64,000 nucleotides of DNA from Condylostoma magnum (Eukaryota; Ciliophora; Heterotrichea; Heterotrichida; Condylostomatidae): assembly GCA_920105805.1 (NCBI GenBank), contig CAKKTI010000026.1, positions 1-64,000 of the forward strand. Direction: 5' to 3'. The notes under the pieces are model-generated. The model saw only the letters and a program-made list of their open reading frames with translations. It made no database searches and was not told the DNA's origin. Positions 1 through 11,548 of this stretch are shown here, one piece after another. The position numbers and the translations under genes are program-made. The first letter of the stretch is position 1. The number at the start of each line of letters is the position of its first letter.

Positions 1-2350
1 TGGAGCAAAGAAATAAAGCATTATTTATGCTGTCAATGAAGAAATTTTCAGTTTTACAGTCGGATCATTGAAGAGAAAACAAATATGAGATATAATACCA
101 CACAAACTGCAAAATACTTAATGTTTTTTCTTGAAGAGCTTCGATCTATGGGAGGATCACTCATATTTGACATAAGATAGACATAAATGAATAATATACG
201 ATGGGAATGGAGAGATGCAGCTAGTTTTTGTAAAGATAAGAGTAATCAATGATAGGAAAACAGGAAATCTATTGGGTTGCTTGAGTTTTAAGTTATTTGA
301 TTAATAGATCTCAATCCTACTGTTTGACAATGAATCAGAAATAGAAGAATTGATAAGATTTAACTAAAGCAAGAACTTAAAGCAGATTCAATAGCAGATT
401 TCCAATTTAAACTAGCTGGACGAATAAAGCATCAGCCAATATCATCCATTATAATAATTCGATTGATGACTAGGTGATTAAAAGTATAGATGCACAAATT
501 AGATTTTGAACTTTTATCATAAGTACTATTAAAAGATTCTTTATCTTTAAGTTTTAGAAGTATGAAATGTAGATAGGAGATAGCAATCTCTAACAACATC
601 ATATAACAATTAATAGAAGATGCTAAAATCTGCTAGCTTTCAATCATCTGAATCTAGTCTAGACAATTTTAAATCTAGCATACTATAATAAAGTAGAGAA
701 CTGAAGATAGATCAATTTAATTAAAATACTGATTCAGTAAATAAATAATAAATAGCAAAGACTACTGAAATTGCCTATTGAAACTTAAAAGTTAAACGAT
801 TGTTAGGGTTAATGATGTTTCTACTAACATTTCTTACTTTTATTTTAGCAATAATTCCATGCATAAATAATTTTAGTATATTTTAAACTAAATCAGAAAT
901 GGATTAAAAGCTAGAATTTATTGATTAACTTCAATAATCAATGGCAGGTCTTACTAACCTATCTATCTGCTCAAAATAATAAGTAATAAATTTTTCAGAA
1001 AAGATATTATTTGATCAGATTTCCTAGAAATAATGCATAGAAACTTCATCTAATTAATTGCAAAAGCTTATAAATGATTTTGTATTAAATGAGTAGAATC
1101 CTAAAATTATATCATTCTTTATTGACTAAAAATTTTCCTTATGAAAGATAATTGAAAATATCGTCACATTAGAACAAATGAATTTACTTTAAATGATAAC
1201 TTAATTAAACTAAAGTGCTCATCAATTACTCAACTAATCAGTAAGACAATAGCTCACTTATGATGATAACTTTTTGGTTATATACAGAAATTGCGGTAAT
1301 TTTGTCTAATAATAAATAAATAATGCAATAGAAATATGGATCAGTGATAGTATGCAGGAAATTTAATAATACTTTAACGATTTAAGAAAAATAACAATAA
1401 TCACAACTCTGTTATTTTTAGTACTTGTATTAGCTTTGCTTTCTTTTATCTGCCTCAAATTGGAAGACTATCGCAGGTAATTGTGGAAAATTGTTTTTCA
1501 AAAGCAGCGCTTCTTTTATTATGATTTAAAGTAATAGTCGAAAAACCGCTTGAAATCATAGTTTAAATCAAAACAGGTAAAAAATAATGTAAATTAGAAC
1601 TCATACAGCATTTCCAAACAATTTAAAGTTGTGATTGCTATTACAGTTTTATTAGTTTTAAGCAACTTACTATTTTCAGTTACCTATTTATTTGAAGAGA
1701 GCTTTTAAATAGCCAATATTTTTTAACATTAATTTGAGGTTCTGAATTTATCAGCTTAAAGATCCACCTTTTTAGTTCTATCAATGTTTTGAATAATCGA
1801 ATAGTACTTTTTATCTACTGAATTTGCAATGTATAAGATTTTATCTAGGAATAACTATATGGGAGACCCAAAACAGAATTCTAACGAGTAGATTAACAAT
1901 CTTATAGACAATTAATAAGCATTATAGATCGAACAGTTAAATGGTAATTTAGGAGATAAAAATTTTGATATATTTTATGATTAGTGTTATTAATAGAGCT
2001 TCGATAAAGCTGGATTAATAGCATTAACATATGAATTTTATTTTATGATAGGTGACAATCTAGATAAGTCTTCATTAATAAAAATATTTTAACAATATAT
2101 AGAATTAAAGCTATGCTTAGAGAAGTCATCAAACTATATTCATAGTCATTTTAATATATAGATTTAAGATTTTATTGGTCAGCAATATTATTTTATAGTA
2201 GCAGTAATTTCAGTAAATTTATGCCTACTCTTTATTATATTATTTAAAGTTAGAAGGTATAGATAATAACTTTAACATGAGGTTCATTTTATATCATATT
2301 TAATTCCAAGTGATAGAGATTACAAGAATTTAGGGGGAAATAAGTGTTAG
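1..2350 (+). CDS. PAS-domain multi-TM protein (TmcB-like), 5' end outside window
   Basis: Open from the left edge with TAA/TAG as Gln and TGA as Trp. The first ~100 residues look like a PAS fold (a Gly-Ser-Leu-Lys-Arg-Lys helix, then a strand pair ending near KIRVINDRKTGNLLGCLSFK). A Gln/Ser-rich linker follows, then at least four long hydrophobic segments, at about 830-880, 1400-1450, 1630-1690 and 2190-2250. Ciliates have large families of PAS plus multi-TM proteins of this layout (Tetrahymena TmcB-like), so the family call is by architecture only. The stop is chosen as TAG at 2348, after a conserved-looking Ile-Pro-Ser tail; the frame stays open beyond it. Function unknown, presumably a membrane sensor. 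Confidence 0.6.
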
Positions 2351-2614
2351 TATAATTTATTGTATAGATGTTTTTGGTTTCTATCTCAATATTTTTACAA
2401 ATATTGTAGAAATTTTATTATTATCACTTGGAATTTTAGTAAAATTATGTCTTATTATAAGTTCAATTATTATATCTATATTTTAAGCTATATTGCCCAG
2501 CATTTTCTGTACATAAGAAAACCCTGTAAAATCTATAAAGTTCCTTAGACAACAATTTACCATCTCAATATATAAGTAGAAATCTAAAGCGTAATCTTTA
2601 ATTAGTTTTATAAA

Positions 2615-3361
2615 ATGTCTCGATAATATCCTAAATCTCAGGAGTGTTCACTAGCATACAGAGAAGGTCTTAGTGATTTATCAGCTGATAGGCCCGTGAG
2701 GAATCATATAGTAAAATGCTTAGATAAATTCAGACAAAGATCTGTTATAAATGCATAAGGAATTATTACAGCAGAGTATGAGTAGCAATTCAATCAAATA
2801 ATCGACCAGGATTTAGACTAATCTACCCTTACTGCATACATAAGCTCTTCATTTAGTTAATTAAGCAAATTAGACAATCTGAAATGCAATGTTATTATAA
2901 AGAACTAAAACAGTAAGCATTATAGAAATCTGTAAGATATAAACTCTTAGCTACTTAAATCAATAAGGCAAATAGAAGGAATCTATGAAAATATTAAAAG
3001 TGGTATTGATCATTATGACTAAATAAAATAATTGCAGTATAAAAGAATTGAAATTGAGTCTGTCAAAAATCATGATTAAAATTCATCATTTTAGTAAATT
3101 ATGCTTAGCAATGCTCTACTAAAACAGCATCTAGACCTTACATAAAATTTAGTAAAAGAAAGTAATTAGTAATACTTGCAAGATATTCTTTTAGTAGTGT
3201 AAAATCTAACCGAGTACAATTCAATTTAACAACAGTAGACAAAGAAACTGGAGCATGCGAGTAAATTGCTATCTGAGGGTGGTTATAATTAGATAATGGG
3301 ATAAATTACATAAACATAAAAAATTGTTAAGTGATTCATAAATATATTGCTATGCTTATAA
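2615..3361 (+). CDS. hypothetical helical protein, possible tail anchor
   Basis: Starts MSRQYPKSQECSLAYREGL and runs about 240 residues of Gln-rich, strongly helical sequence. It ends in a short hydrophobic stretch (FINILLCL) that begins at an in-frame TGA read as Trp. Length, heptad-like helices and a C-terminal hydrophobic tail are SNARE-like, but I see no diagnostic zero-layer context, so this is not a family call. The start ATG is in frame with the upstream gene; the 264 bases between them are very AT-rich and read as low-complexity hydrophobic residues. The end is uncertain: TGA at 3332 or TAA at 3359. Confidence 0.4.
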
Positions 3362-3581
3362 GAAGAACAGTTCTAATAAAGTTAAATTACTAGGGAGTAA
3401 TGCAGCAAATACTAATATATATGCAATTATTAAATGAGATAAAGTTGTTTTAAACTATAGCAATGTACTATATTCCTTGTAGTCGTAAATAAAAGATTTA
3501 TGTATTTAATAGTATATTGAAATTCCAATAACAGGCTAATTAAAAGGCCACCTATACTAAAATAATTATCAAATTAACAAA

Positions 3582-3917
3582 ATGATTTTAAGGTTTAATC
3601 AAGTAAATATCTTGTTATTTATAGTCTACTGGATAATACATGCAGACAGCTTACATCTCTTTCAAAAGGGACCTAAGTCTTATATACTCAGCTTGACATT
3701 TATAATGAATTCTCTGCTAGAGAAACTACAAAGCATAACAACAATACAAGAAACTAATTATTTGCAATCCTTAGATTAAATAAGAACAGAGGATACATTC
3801 TAGCAAGAGAAAAGAAGTAGAGTGTAGTAAGAAACTGATGATACTTAGCATGCAAAGAGAGGCCCTAGAGCTTCACGTGCAGGAAGGCCAAGAAGAAGCC
3901 GCAAAAAAGCTAATTAA
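3582..3917 (+). CDS. small secreted or membrane protein with signal peptide
   Basis: About 111 residues. A strong N-terminal hydrophobic segment (RFNQVNILLFIVYWIIHADS) looks like a signal peptide. A helical middle follows, then a very basic Arg/Gly/Ser tail (KRGPRASRAGRPRRSRKKAN). TAA at 3915 is taken as the stop because the downstream sequence codes well for a gene on the other strand; a longer reading to 4112 would add a hydrophobic tail. The gene converges on the 3942-4430 gene. No family recognised. Confidence 0.45.
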
Positions 3918-3941
3918 GTAAAAATCCTGTACTAACTAAAT

Positions 3942-4430
3942 CTACTGATTCTCGTCTATATTTTAATTCCCTTCTTCCTTTATTTCCTAATCAGCCTGTT
4001 CTTATGTCGCTGCACCCACTTCTTGAACTTAAATTGCTGTAGTTTACTTATTCCTTAAACTATCAAGCAATTATTTTAGTTCCTCACTGCTCAAAGGTTA
4101 AATTTCATTTGATTTACTGCGGTCTAAGGGAGATAATGAAGTAGCCTTCTTAAGTCGTCTATTAGATCTTATAGAAGTTCCATGGTTTTATTAGTTATTG
4201 GTTTTACTAGGATTGTATCTCTATGTGACTGATTATCCCTCTAGTATTGCTCCAGCCTTACTGATTAATTTTTGCTTTTTTAGAACTTTTCTTCTATGTT
4301 TTGATGAAAAAAAACCTGCTAAATGATTATCCTTAAGGCCAGTATAGCCTTGCATTTTACTACGATTTGAAGTGCAATCCAATACAAAATCTGGTTAAGT
4401 CTGTTTTTTCCTTTGATTAGTTTTTCTCAT
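3942..4430 (-). CDS. hypothetical basic protein
   Basis: About 162 residues starting MRKTNQRKKQTQPDFVLDC. The N-terminal half is basic, with a folded-looking core: GLKDNHLAGFFSSKHRRKV followed by a Lys-rich helix. The C-terminal half is a Ser/Leu helix and a Gln/Glu-rich acidic tail. Codon use and composition on this strand are better than those of the opposite-strand reading of the same bases. Its start lies 31 bp from the divergent METTL16 start. Stop TAG at 3942, with another TAG two codons on. Family not recognised. Confidence 0.55.
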
Positions 4431-4461
4431 TTTAATGGAATCTTCTAATTATAACTAGAGA

Positions 4462-5246
4462 ATGCATCGATTTAATAAATATCTACAAAATCCTCCAGAT
4501 TTTGTGTAATTAGCTTAGAAATATCCAAGGTTAAATTAGTTGTAAGATTAAACAGTCTCAGTGGGAATAATATTAATTACTAGGATAAGAAAGCTCTAAT
4601 TTGTTTGAATTAGGCAATTCTGTTAGTTGATTTTGATATTTAGTATTGAAGAATAAGCAGTAGGTTTTTAGTGCCGAGAATTCCTTAGAGGTTGAATTAT
4701 ATATGCTTAATTAGGTAGTTAACTGGATTAAGGCCTATTACTGTATTTGATATGTAATATATAATCAGAGGGACTGGGGCTAGTCTTATTTATCCGCTAT
4801 TGGGAGTTAAGGAATTTGCTTTTAGATTTATTGCTACTGAGTGTAATAGAAAGGCTTTTAATAGTGCTTTAAAGATTATATTAAGGAATAACTTGTAAAA
4901 TTATATTAGTTTAATTAAAACATAAAAGAAGTAAATTGTATCAGGGATAGATCAAACCTATGATATAACAATGTGCAATCCTCCCTTTTTTAAACATTGG
5001 AATGAAGGAAAAACTGGAAGGAAGCATGAAATGGCTTGCAGAGGAGGTGAAGTAAAATTTATTAAACTCTATTTTAATCAAACTAAAGGAATTAAAGGTA
5101 TTATTTTCACTTCTATGATCGGAAAGAAAAGCCATATATATCAAATCAAAACATATATTCAGAAGGAAGATGATTGTAACTTTTAAAAATTTACACTGTT
5201 TTAAGGTAAAAAGATAAGATGGGTTATAAGTTGGAGATTTGAATAG
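4462..5246 (+). CDS. METTL16: METTL16-like RNA N6-adenosine methyltransferase
   Basis: Starts MHRFNKYLQNPPDFVQLAQK, matching the METTL16 N-terminus (M-H-x-R-N-x-Y-x-x-x-P-P-D-F-x-x-L-A-x-x-Y-P). Further family landmarks are RLNYI, GTGASLIYPLLG (SAM-binding loop), a following Ala-Thr-Glu strand end and the catalytic CNPPFF (family NPPF), then a KHEMACRGGE segment. The family installs m6A on U6 snRNA and on structured RNAs, using S-adenosylmethionine. It is about 250 residues, i.e. the methyltransferase domain without the vertebrate C-terminal RNA-binding extension. The two halves are in different frames, joined by a tiny intron at 4542. It ends TAG-TAA-TAA at 5244. TGA encodes Trp once. Confidence 0.85.
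4542..4555 (+). other. putative 14-nt spliceosomal intron (20-nt alternative)
   Basis: GTAAGATTAAACAG starts with GTAAG and ends with AG. Removing it (or the 20-nt version ending at 4561) restores the frame between the METTL16 N-terminus and its methyltransferase core. Both lengths are 2 modulo 3, as required. Tiny introns of about 15-16 nt are known in heterotrich ciliates. A base error in the assembly is the alternative. Confidence 0.55.
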
Positions 5247-5774
5247 TAATAATTTGTTTAATGGGTATTGAAATAAAGAGAATTTAAAGCTTAGGGATTA
5301 TTCATAATTAGTTATATACATTATGGATATATTTCAATAATTTTATGTGCTTTAGACTATTGATTAGTTGATATATTAGTTATTTGTTTAAAACAGTAAT
5401 TTTAATAGCTACTAATTTTGCTATTAACTAACAATCAATAAAAATACAAAACTATTATCCTTCCTAATCTTAGTTTATTAATAATGTATAGGTCCTTTTG
5501 ATATAAATTAACATAATTTAAATCAGAGAACTTAGGTCTGATTTATCAGTTAGGTATACAGTTAGTATTAAAATCTATAGAGGGTAAATTATTCAAAAGG
5601 ATAATTTACTGATTTCTTTTAAATACTGGCTTGCGTATAATGACACTTCTTTAAATCTAAAATTCCTATACTAATAATTTGGTTACCTAGTAAAACATTA
5701 AGTCCACAATAAAGTTAGTTCCAATAAACTTTTATTATTCTAATCCTCAATTTTTATAATAATTTATACAAAAT
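5247..5774. other. AT-rich intergenic stretch
   Basis: About 530 bases between METTL16 and the S1/P1 nuclease. I see no reading frame with protein-like composition on either strand and no tRNA-like fold. A modest inverted repeat (AAATCAG ... CTGATTT) lies near 5519-5545. It probably contains the nuclease promoter. Confidence 0.4.
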
Positions 5775-6626
5775 ATGCTCATCCTTTTCTTGATTTAATT
5801 TTCCACTGCTTGGCACTGTGATGGACATATGCTTTCTACTAACATAGCCCGAATTACTCTAATACAAAAGTCCCCTGAAACCTTGAAAAAGATTGACTAA
5901 ATAATTGATGTACTATCTAAACCATAGGGCTTTAATCTAACTACAAATTTTGTTGAATCAGTTTGCTGGGCAGATGACATAAAATACAATGGATTTACTG
6001 AGATGGACTCCTGGCATACTACCTTTACACCTTTTATTGTAGAATAAGTTGAAAACTTAGAGATTTAATAGAGTGTAGAGGGTATGTAATGGGCTATAGA
6101 AAATTCTATTAAATTCCTACAAAGACAGAACATAAATAAAGTTGAATAAGCAATTGCATTCAGACTTTTAATCCATTTTGTTACTGATCTTCATCAACCT
6201 CTGCATAATATAAGCAAATATGATAAAGACTTCCCCAGTGGAGACAGGGCAGCAACAAAGTTTATTATTAAGTACAATGATTCCTATACGGACCTACATG
6301 ATTACTGGGATGCTATACTAGGAGATTACTTCGATGTGACTGATAGACCGTTAAACCATGAGAAATAATAAGAGATGGACTTATTTTGCATGGAATTAAT
6401 GATAAAATATCTATAGAGCTCCTTTGAGGAAGAATTTAAGCGTAAATCAGTATAGGAATGGGTGGATGAAGGATACAATATCTCAAAGGAACAGATATAT
6501 AAAGGAATTAAGTAATTTGAGACACCATCTGAAGAGTATAAAAGGAACAATTAGGAATTAGCAAATAGACAGCTGGTATTAGGAGGGTATAGATTAGCAG
6601 ATTTACTTATAGAGCTGCTTAATTAG
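5775..6626 (+). CDS. S1/P1-type zinc-dependent nuclease, secreted
   Basis: About 283 residues. An N-terminal signal peptide (MLILFLIQFSTA) is followed directly by WHCDGH, so the predicted mature protein would begin with the Trp whose free amino group binds zinc in this family. Other ligand motifs are WADDIK, TDLHQPLH and DLHDYWD. Family enzymes cut single-stranded DNA and RNA and act as 3'-nucleotidases in lysosomal or secreted compartments; in a ciliate, digestion of food nucleic acids is likely. The end is TAG at 6624, after the usual GYRLADLL helix; TGA at 6639 would add five residues. Confidence 0.9.
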
Positions 6627-6677
6627 GTTAAACTTCATTGATTTAATAATTGTACTAAACATCTAAACAATATATAA

Positions 6678-7442
6678 CTAATAAGTATCTATATTTGTGA
6701 ACTCATATAAAATATTAGCACTTGGTCTTAAAAAGGCTAAGTTTTAACTCTAAAACAAAAATTCTTATACCTTATCTAATTTTTCGAACTTCTACCTATA
6801 TTTGCTCATCATATTAAAATTAGTAATTGAATGATTTTTATCTAATGCTTCTGCTATAATAATTCATTCATTCACAATAAAATCAATGTAACTTGGTTGC
6901 TTTCTTGTACAGGCTCACTTAAGCCGCTTATTCCTATTAATAATAACATCAAATAATCTTTTAAGTTTAACAATGAAATCATCAACATTGGCTTAATTAC
7001 TACATTTAGAGTAGCCAACAGTTTAATATATTTAATCTAATCTTTTGAGTATGTATGCCATGTTAAGTACATTGACTTACTCTAGCTCGTTTTTACCTTT
7101 AGATACAGGCGAGTAAACATCGCATAAATACTCAAAAATTTAAAATTAGCCAAATAGTTTATAATGTCTGTCTATAAGGTAAGGTAGATCTAAGCTATAC
7201 AGATTCATTGTCCTTCCATCATATGGCCAATTTTTAGGCTCTTCTATCTAAGTTCAATCTTCATATATTTAATCAAAATAAGCAATACCAAGATATGTAA
7301 GAAAGCAGCGAATAGGCTAAGCCTATCCTCTACAGTTTCAGTATCCTAGAACCAATTTGTACTATCTCAGATTTTAATCAATATGGTCTAAGGAGGTCTC
7401 AGAGTAATGAAGGGTTTCCTTGCTTCCTATTAGTTATCCCAT
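6678..7442 (-). CDS. glutathione S-transferase, mu-like
   Basis: About 254 residues. After a ~26-residue extension comes LVLGYWNCRGQAQPIRCFL, the first strand-helix unit of mu-class GSTs, with the catalytic-type Tyr and a Trp written TGA. Next are NLPYLID-type residues (DLPYLIDRHYKL), which form the cis-Pro turn that binds glutathione, and an all-helical C-terminal domain. Cytosolic GSTs conjugate glutathione to electrophiles. The C-terminus is uncertain; TAG at 6678 is the last reasonable stop, 52 bp from the convergent nuclease gene. The conserved thioredoxin-fold residues look intact. Confidence 0.8.
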
Positions 7443-7657
7443 TTTTGTTTTATTTGTGAATTGATATTGCTAGATAAAATTAATTATAAGATAAACACTA
7501 GAATGCATTTCATCAGTATATATTATTAATAAAGATGTTCAAATTAATTTGATATTAATCAACATTTTTAGATCATTACATTATTCAGAACAATCCTCAT
7601 TATAATAATATTAACATATGCAGTAAGATACCCATTAATAACTTTCAATTAATAATA

Positions 7658-9253
7658 TTAAAACTTAAACTCTTCCTTTCCAGTATAGTCCAACAAGCAT
7701 CCTTAGTCTTAGCTTAAACCAGCAGAAATAGTGTTGATTAACTCTTAAATTTCCTCATTTTTCTATTGAATTTGTTCTATTATAACCATTAAATCAAAGT
7801 TCTATAAGCTTTACGATACTTAGTTATACTAGAATTCATTTTCTAATTGTAATTGCTCTCCTTGCTCTTATAAGACTGAAATAAACAATAGAAAATTATA
7901 CAAAATTTCTTAATCTTGACAATTCTAAAAGACTAGTCTTAATTTTTAATACATTTCTTCAATATCCATTATTTTGTATAAATAATCATATCCCTTAATA
8001 GCCATATTCCTAAAGATAAAAGAGACCTCTGTAAGAGTTTAATTGCTTGTATTACCTAATCCTTCTATAATTATTTATTTCAGTACCATATGATCTAATA
8101 ATTAGGCAGTAAACTCCCCGCTTTCTCCCACAATATTTGATAATATTCAATAATTCAGCCTTTCTATTTCTTGATCTTGACATGCAAAGGAACTTAATAA
8201 ATAATCAATAAGCTGTTTATGAAAAAAGTTTTTAATTCATCCATTGTACTAGCATATAATAGTTCCGATAAAATTTAGAACACTAATGACTAAATCATAC
8301 GAAGGACTAGCTATTTTGTGGATGAGGACTTATATTATTCCTGCATATGATAAATCATTAACAAATTTTTAATTGTATTATATAAGTTTTGTAAAAGCTC
8401 CTGTAAAGAATGCAAGACATTAAGAGTCCTCCTGTATAGCAGGCCAAAGTTTTATGCAAATGAAGTATAAGTTATCTGATTCTTGTTATATCTATTGAAT
8501 GTACTAACTAACTGAGTGAAGGAAGAATAAAATTGCTTTAATCATATCTGGTTAGAGTTATTCAGCATTTAAAGTGATCCCGTAAATAACTTATATTATA
8601 TCTGTTATTCGTATCTCCTCAAAATAATTCTTAGAGTCTATTATTAAATTACCAAAACAGTATAGTAAATTTTCCTTTATTTCTAAGGAAGATGCAAAAA
8701 ACAAGTCTTAGCATATAGGAATTATGTTTAAGGAATATAACTAAGAAATAACCTCATGACTAAGAGCTGAAATGTTGCAGAGTATATTGGTAGCTAAAGC
8801 AATTATCCTAGTATCATTGTCTGATTGTACTAATTCGATTATAATCTGTAGATAATTTGACATAATTAACTCACTATCTGTAATACAATATTATAAATTA
8901 GTTGACAATCTCTTCAAAAGCTGTAAAGATCTAAATTTGGCCTCAAAATTTACATTTTATACGGCTATTTCCATCAATAACTCTAATAATTTTCTTTCTG
9001 TTATATTAAGCTAGAGGAGTTCAGGGCGGAAATTGATTAAAACGCTTTCTAATTTAATGTTTATATCTCTTAATGATAATTCCATGTCAAGACTAGAATT
9101 TTTACTGCGAAATTTTCTATTTAATTGTTCTCTTTTCTATCTTCTTAATTCAAATTAATACATAGTTCTCTTTTTGTGTAGCATGTCTTAGTAATTACCT
9201 TAAAATTCTTGATTTCTTTGTTGAATCCGGCTTTCAAGGGAGCTACTAAACAT
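7658..9253 (-). CDS. importin subunit alpha (karyopherin alpha)
   Basis: 531 residues, close to the usual ~530. The N-terminus carries an importin-beta-binding type basic helix (KKRTMYQFELRRQKREQLNR), followed by ARM repeats. These include NDTRIIALATNILCNISA and LNYWILSNIVGESGEF, where the Trp of the canonical ACWTLSNIxAG motif is TGA. The protein carries classical NLS cargo through the nuclear pore together with importin-beta. Several canonical NLS-binding Trp/Asn positions are changed, so it is a divergent member. Ciliates have several importin-alphas with different nuclear preferences. Stop TAA at 7658. Confidence 0.85.
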
Positions 9254-9753
9254 TAATAAATATGTATTATTAGTATAAATTGGAAAAGATAGTTATCAAA
9301 TTGTTAATTTATTAATATTACAGAGTTAAATTCAGTAGGTATAATATGATATAGTTGGTAGAATATTAAGATTTCTTTGATTTTCTTATTAAGTCAAATT
9401 TATTATGGTAATGTTTTATATACTGCATAGTATGTAGTAGTCTGAAATTTATTGTTTACATAATGAATTATAGCTTTTTCACTGCAATTTATACAGCAAT
9501 GTCTTTTTAAAACAATTCTTAAATATATACTTAGTAGTAGGTATCCTTAAAAATATTCATTTAAACACTTATTGATTCATCTTAGGTTATATTTTATCAT
9601 TGACATTAATAAATTTAACCTTTTAGAACTTAATCAGTTACAATATTATTAATATACTATTAAAAAAATGTGTTCTAAATTGAGAAATAACTTCCGAATA
9701 ATACCAAGAATTACTTAAAGTAGAATTTATCGCATAAAATAAAGACAACAAAC
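9254..9753. other. AT-rich intergenic stretch
   Basis: 500 bases upstream of importin-alpha. It is very AT-rich with short A/T runs. I see no coding-like frame, tRNA or repeat; it probably holds the importin promoter. Confidence 0.4.
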
Positions 9754-10167
9754 ATGTTGTTAATCATTGAATCCCTTAAACTATTTATCTCCAATAAAAA
9801 GTAATCAACCATAAAAGATTGATAAAAATTTGAGCACTTCATAAAAAATAAATCATCTAAAACGACTACAGCAATAAATAGTGAGAAGAAAGAGGATTTA
9901 TATCAAAAGTAACTGTCATTTACCATATCGATAGCCCTCCAATGCATAAATCTACAGAAAGAATGCAAAATAAAATACGAGCCACACATTTAACAATGCA
10001 GCTACCCAACTTTAAAAGCAAAAAATATAAAGCCGAGTATATTAAAGTAGTTTTGCCAACCAAATTTCAGGACTAAGAGGTTGGAGTGTTGATAATACAC
10101 CAAGACAATTAGTAGAATAATTATTAACTTTTGCATCTATTTAATGAACAACTTTTCATTATTTTAA
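9754..10167 (+). CDS. hypothetical small protein, weak candidate
   Basis: Open for about 137 codons with Gln/Trp reassignment, starting MLLIIESLKLFISNKKQS, with Lys/Ser-rich composition and several Cys near the end. It has no recognisable domain, and a second frame in the same stretch is also open from about 9930. It is listed because the GC content rises here compared with the flanking spacer. It could be non-coding. Confidence 0.2.
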
Positions 10168-10285
10168 CTAGAAATAACATAATATGAACTAATAAAAGCC
10201 TCTTTGAGTATATTATTTATATTTACACTTTCCTCAAATCTTATAAATACCATAAAACCACTATAAATTTTCTAAACAACTTTTA

Positions 10286-10837
10286 CTAATCAAAAGGCGC
10301 ATAGGAGTACTCTGCTTTATTATGCATGATTAACTTATCCTCTACAAAGTAAAAACTATCACTTTTAGTTTCCCATGGATTCTCTATAATCTCTTGCTCT
10401 AATTCAGGAGGTAACTCAGGAACTTCATACAGAATTTCCCAACTATTGACCGAGTTAGGAATACAAAAATCTAGATTAAAGTCAAAATTCTTGAGTAAAC
10501 GATCTCTAAAGTAATGTCTTTCAATCATTCTTAAATTTCTAACTTCTTAATTTCCAACTCTGAACTATAAAGTGCTTCCAAGACTCCGAAGTTTCAAAAA
10601 ATCTGGTCCAAACTGATATTTAATCGTACGATTTTCGTCATCTTCAGGCTGCTGTTCAACTTCTTCGTTTTCATCATCTTCATCTCTTTTAACTTCGAAT
10701 AGAAGTTAACCAGAGTCTAGATCTCTAACGCTAAAGCAGAGGAATTCTATGTTATAAATATTAGCGGAAATAGGACAAAGGAAACTGGAAGTTGCTTCTG
10801 TTAGATTTGCGACACTTGCTGGGGTAATTTCTTCCAT
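10286..10837 (-). CDS. UNC119: UNC119 lipid-binding chaperone
   Basis: 183 residues. It has [17 protein letters not shown] followed by [15 protein letters not shown], ending [21 protein letters not shown], all hallmark UNC119 segments of the immunoglobulin-like sandwich that buries N-myristoylated peptides. It delivers myristoylated cargo to cilia, with release by ARL3. An acidic insertion (about residues 60-85, Glu/Asp-rich) separates the first strands. Stop TAG at 10286. It is divergent from the deformylase gene, with 104 bp between starts. A possible client, the MGCC-starting protein at 56113-57906, is in this same window. Confidence 0.92.
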
Positions 10838-10941
10838 ATTTTATATGCTGTGATGTTATATTGGTTTTGGTGTATAGAGATATTGGTAATTTTAGGTTAA
10901 ATTGGGAAAGATTAGTTTATGCTTCATTTTGATAAATAAAT

Positions 10942-11466
10942 ATGATACTTGCTCGTAGATTTAGTATATTGTATTACACAGAATCTCCTCTACTATTTCA
11001 AAAATGTGAACCAGTGAAGCTTCCTGCTTAAAATGCTACATATGAGTTAGTGGAGCGTATGAAGCATGCGATATAATTTGAAGATTACATTTGAACTGGT
11101 TATGGATTAAGCATATCTGCCCCTCAGTTAGGAAAATTACAAAGACTTTTCATTTATGCTGATCCAAGGAAATAAGGAACATATCGTTAATACGATAAAT
11201 TCAATATTGTTATAAATCCATCAATTTTAAATAAATCGGAGATTACATATAAGGATTGAGAAGGATGTTTAAGCATTCCTGAAATAGAATGCTATGTTGA
11301 ACGTTATTAGACAATTTAGGTCTCCTTTTTTGATCTTAAAGGGAAAAAGTATTAGAAATTGCTTAGTGGGTTAGAGTCGAGAATATTTCAGCATGAATTA
11401 GACCATTTAGATGGTAAATTGATGACAGAGATTTCTGAAAAGACACGCCCATTAGTCAATAATTAA
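10942..11466 (+). CDS. peptide deformylase, probably mitochondrial
   Basis: 174 residues. It carries all three metallo-motifs: GYGLSISAPQ (motif 1), EGCLS (motif 2) and HELDH (motif 3), with the metal Cys and two His present. It removes the formyl group from nascent organellar proteins; the basic start (MILARRFSIL) suggests mitochondrial import. Two TGA codons read as Trp, one directly before EGCLS, where Trp is common. Motif 1 has two extra residues (Ser-Ile) between GxGLS and APQ compared with the usual G-x-G-L-x-A-P-Q. Stop TAA at 11464; no TGA occurs in any frame nearby. Confidence 0.88.
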
Positions 11467-11548
11467 ATTCAAAGAAGTGTTAAATTAATGTATATTAGAA
11501 TGTCATTACCTTAGAAAATACTATTTTATCTTAGATTCAATATTTTTA

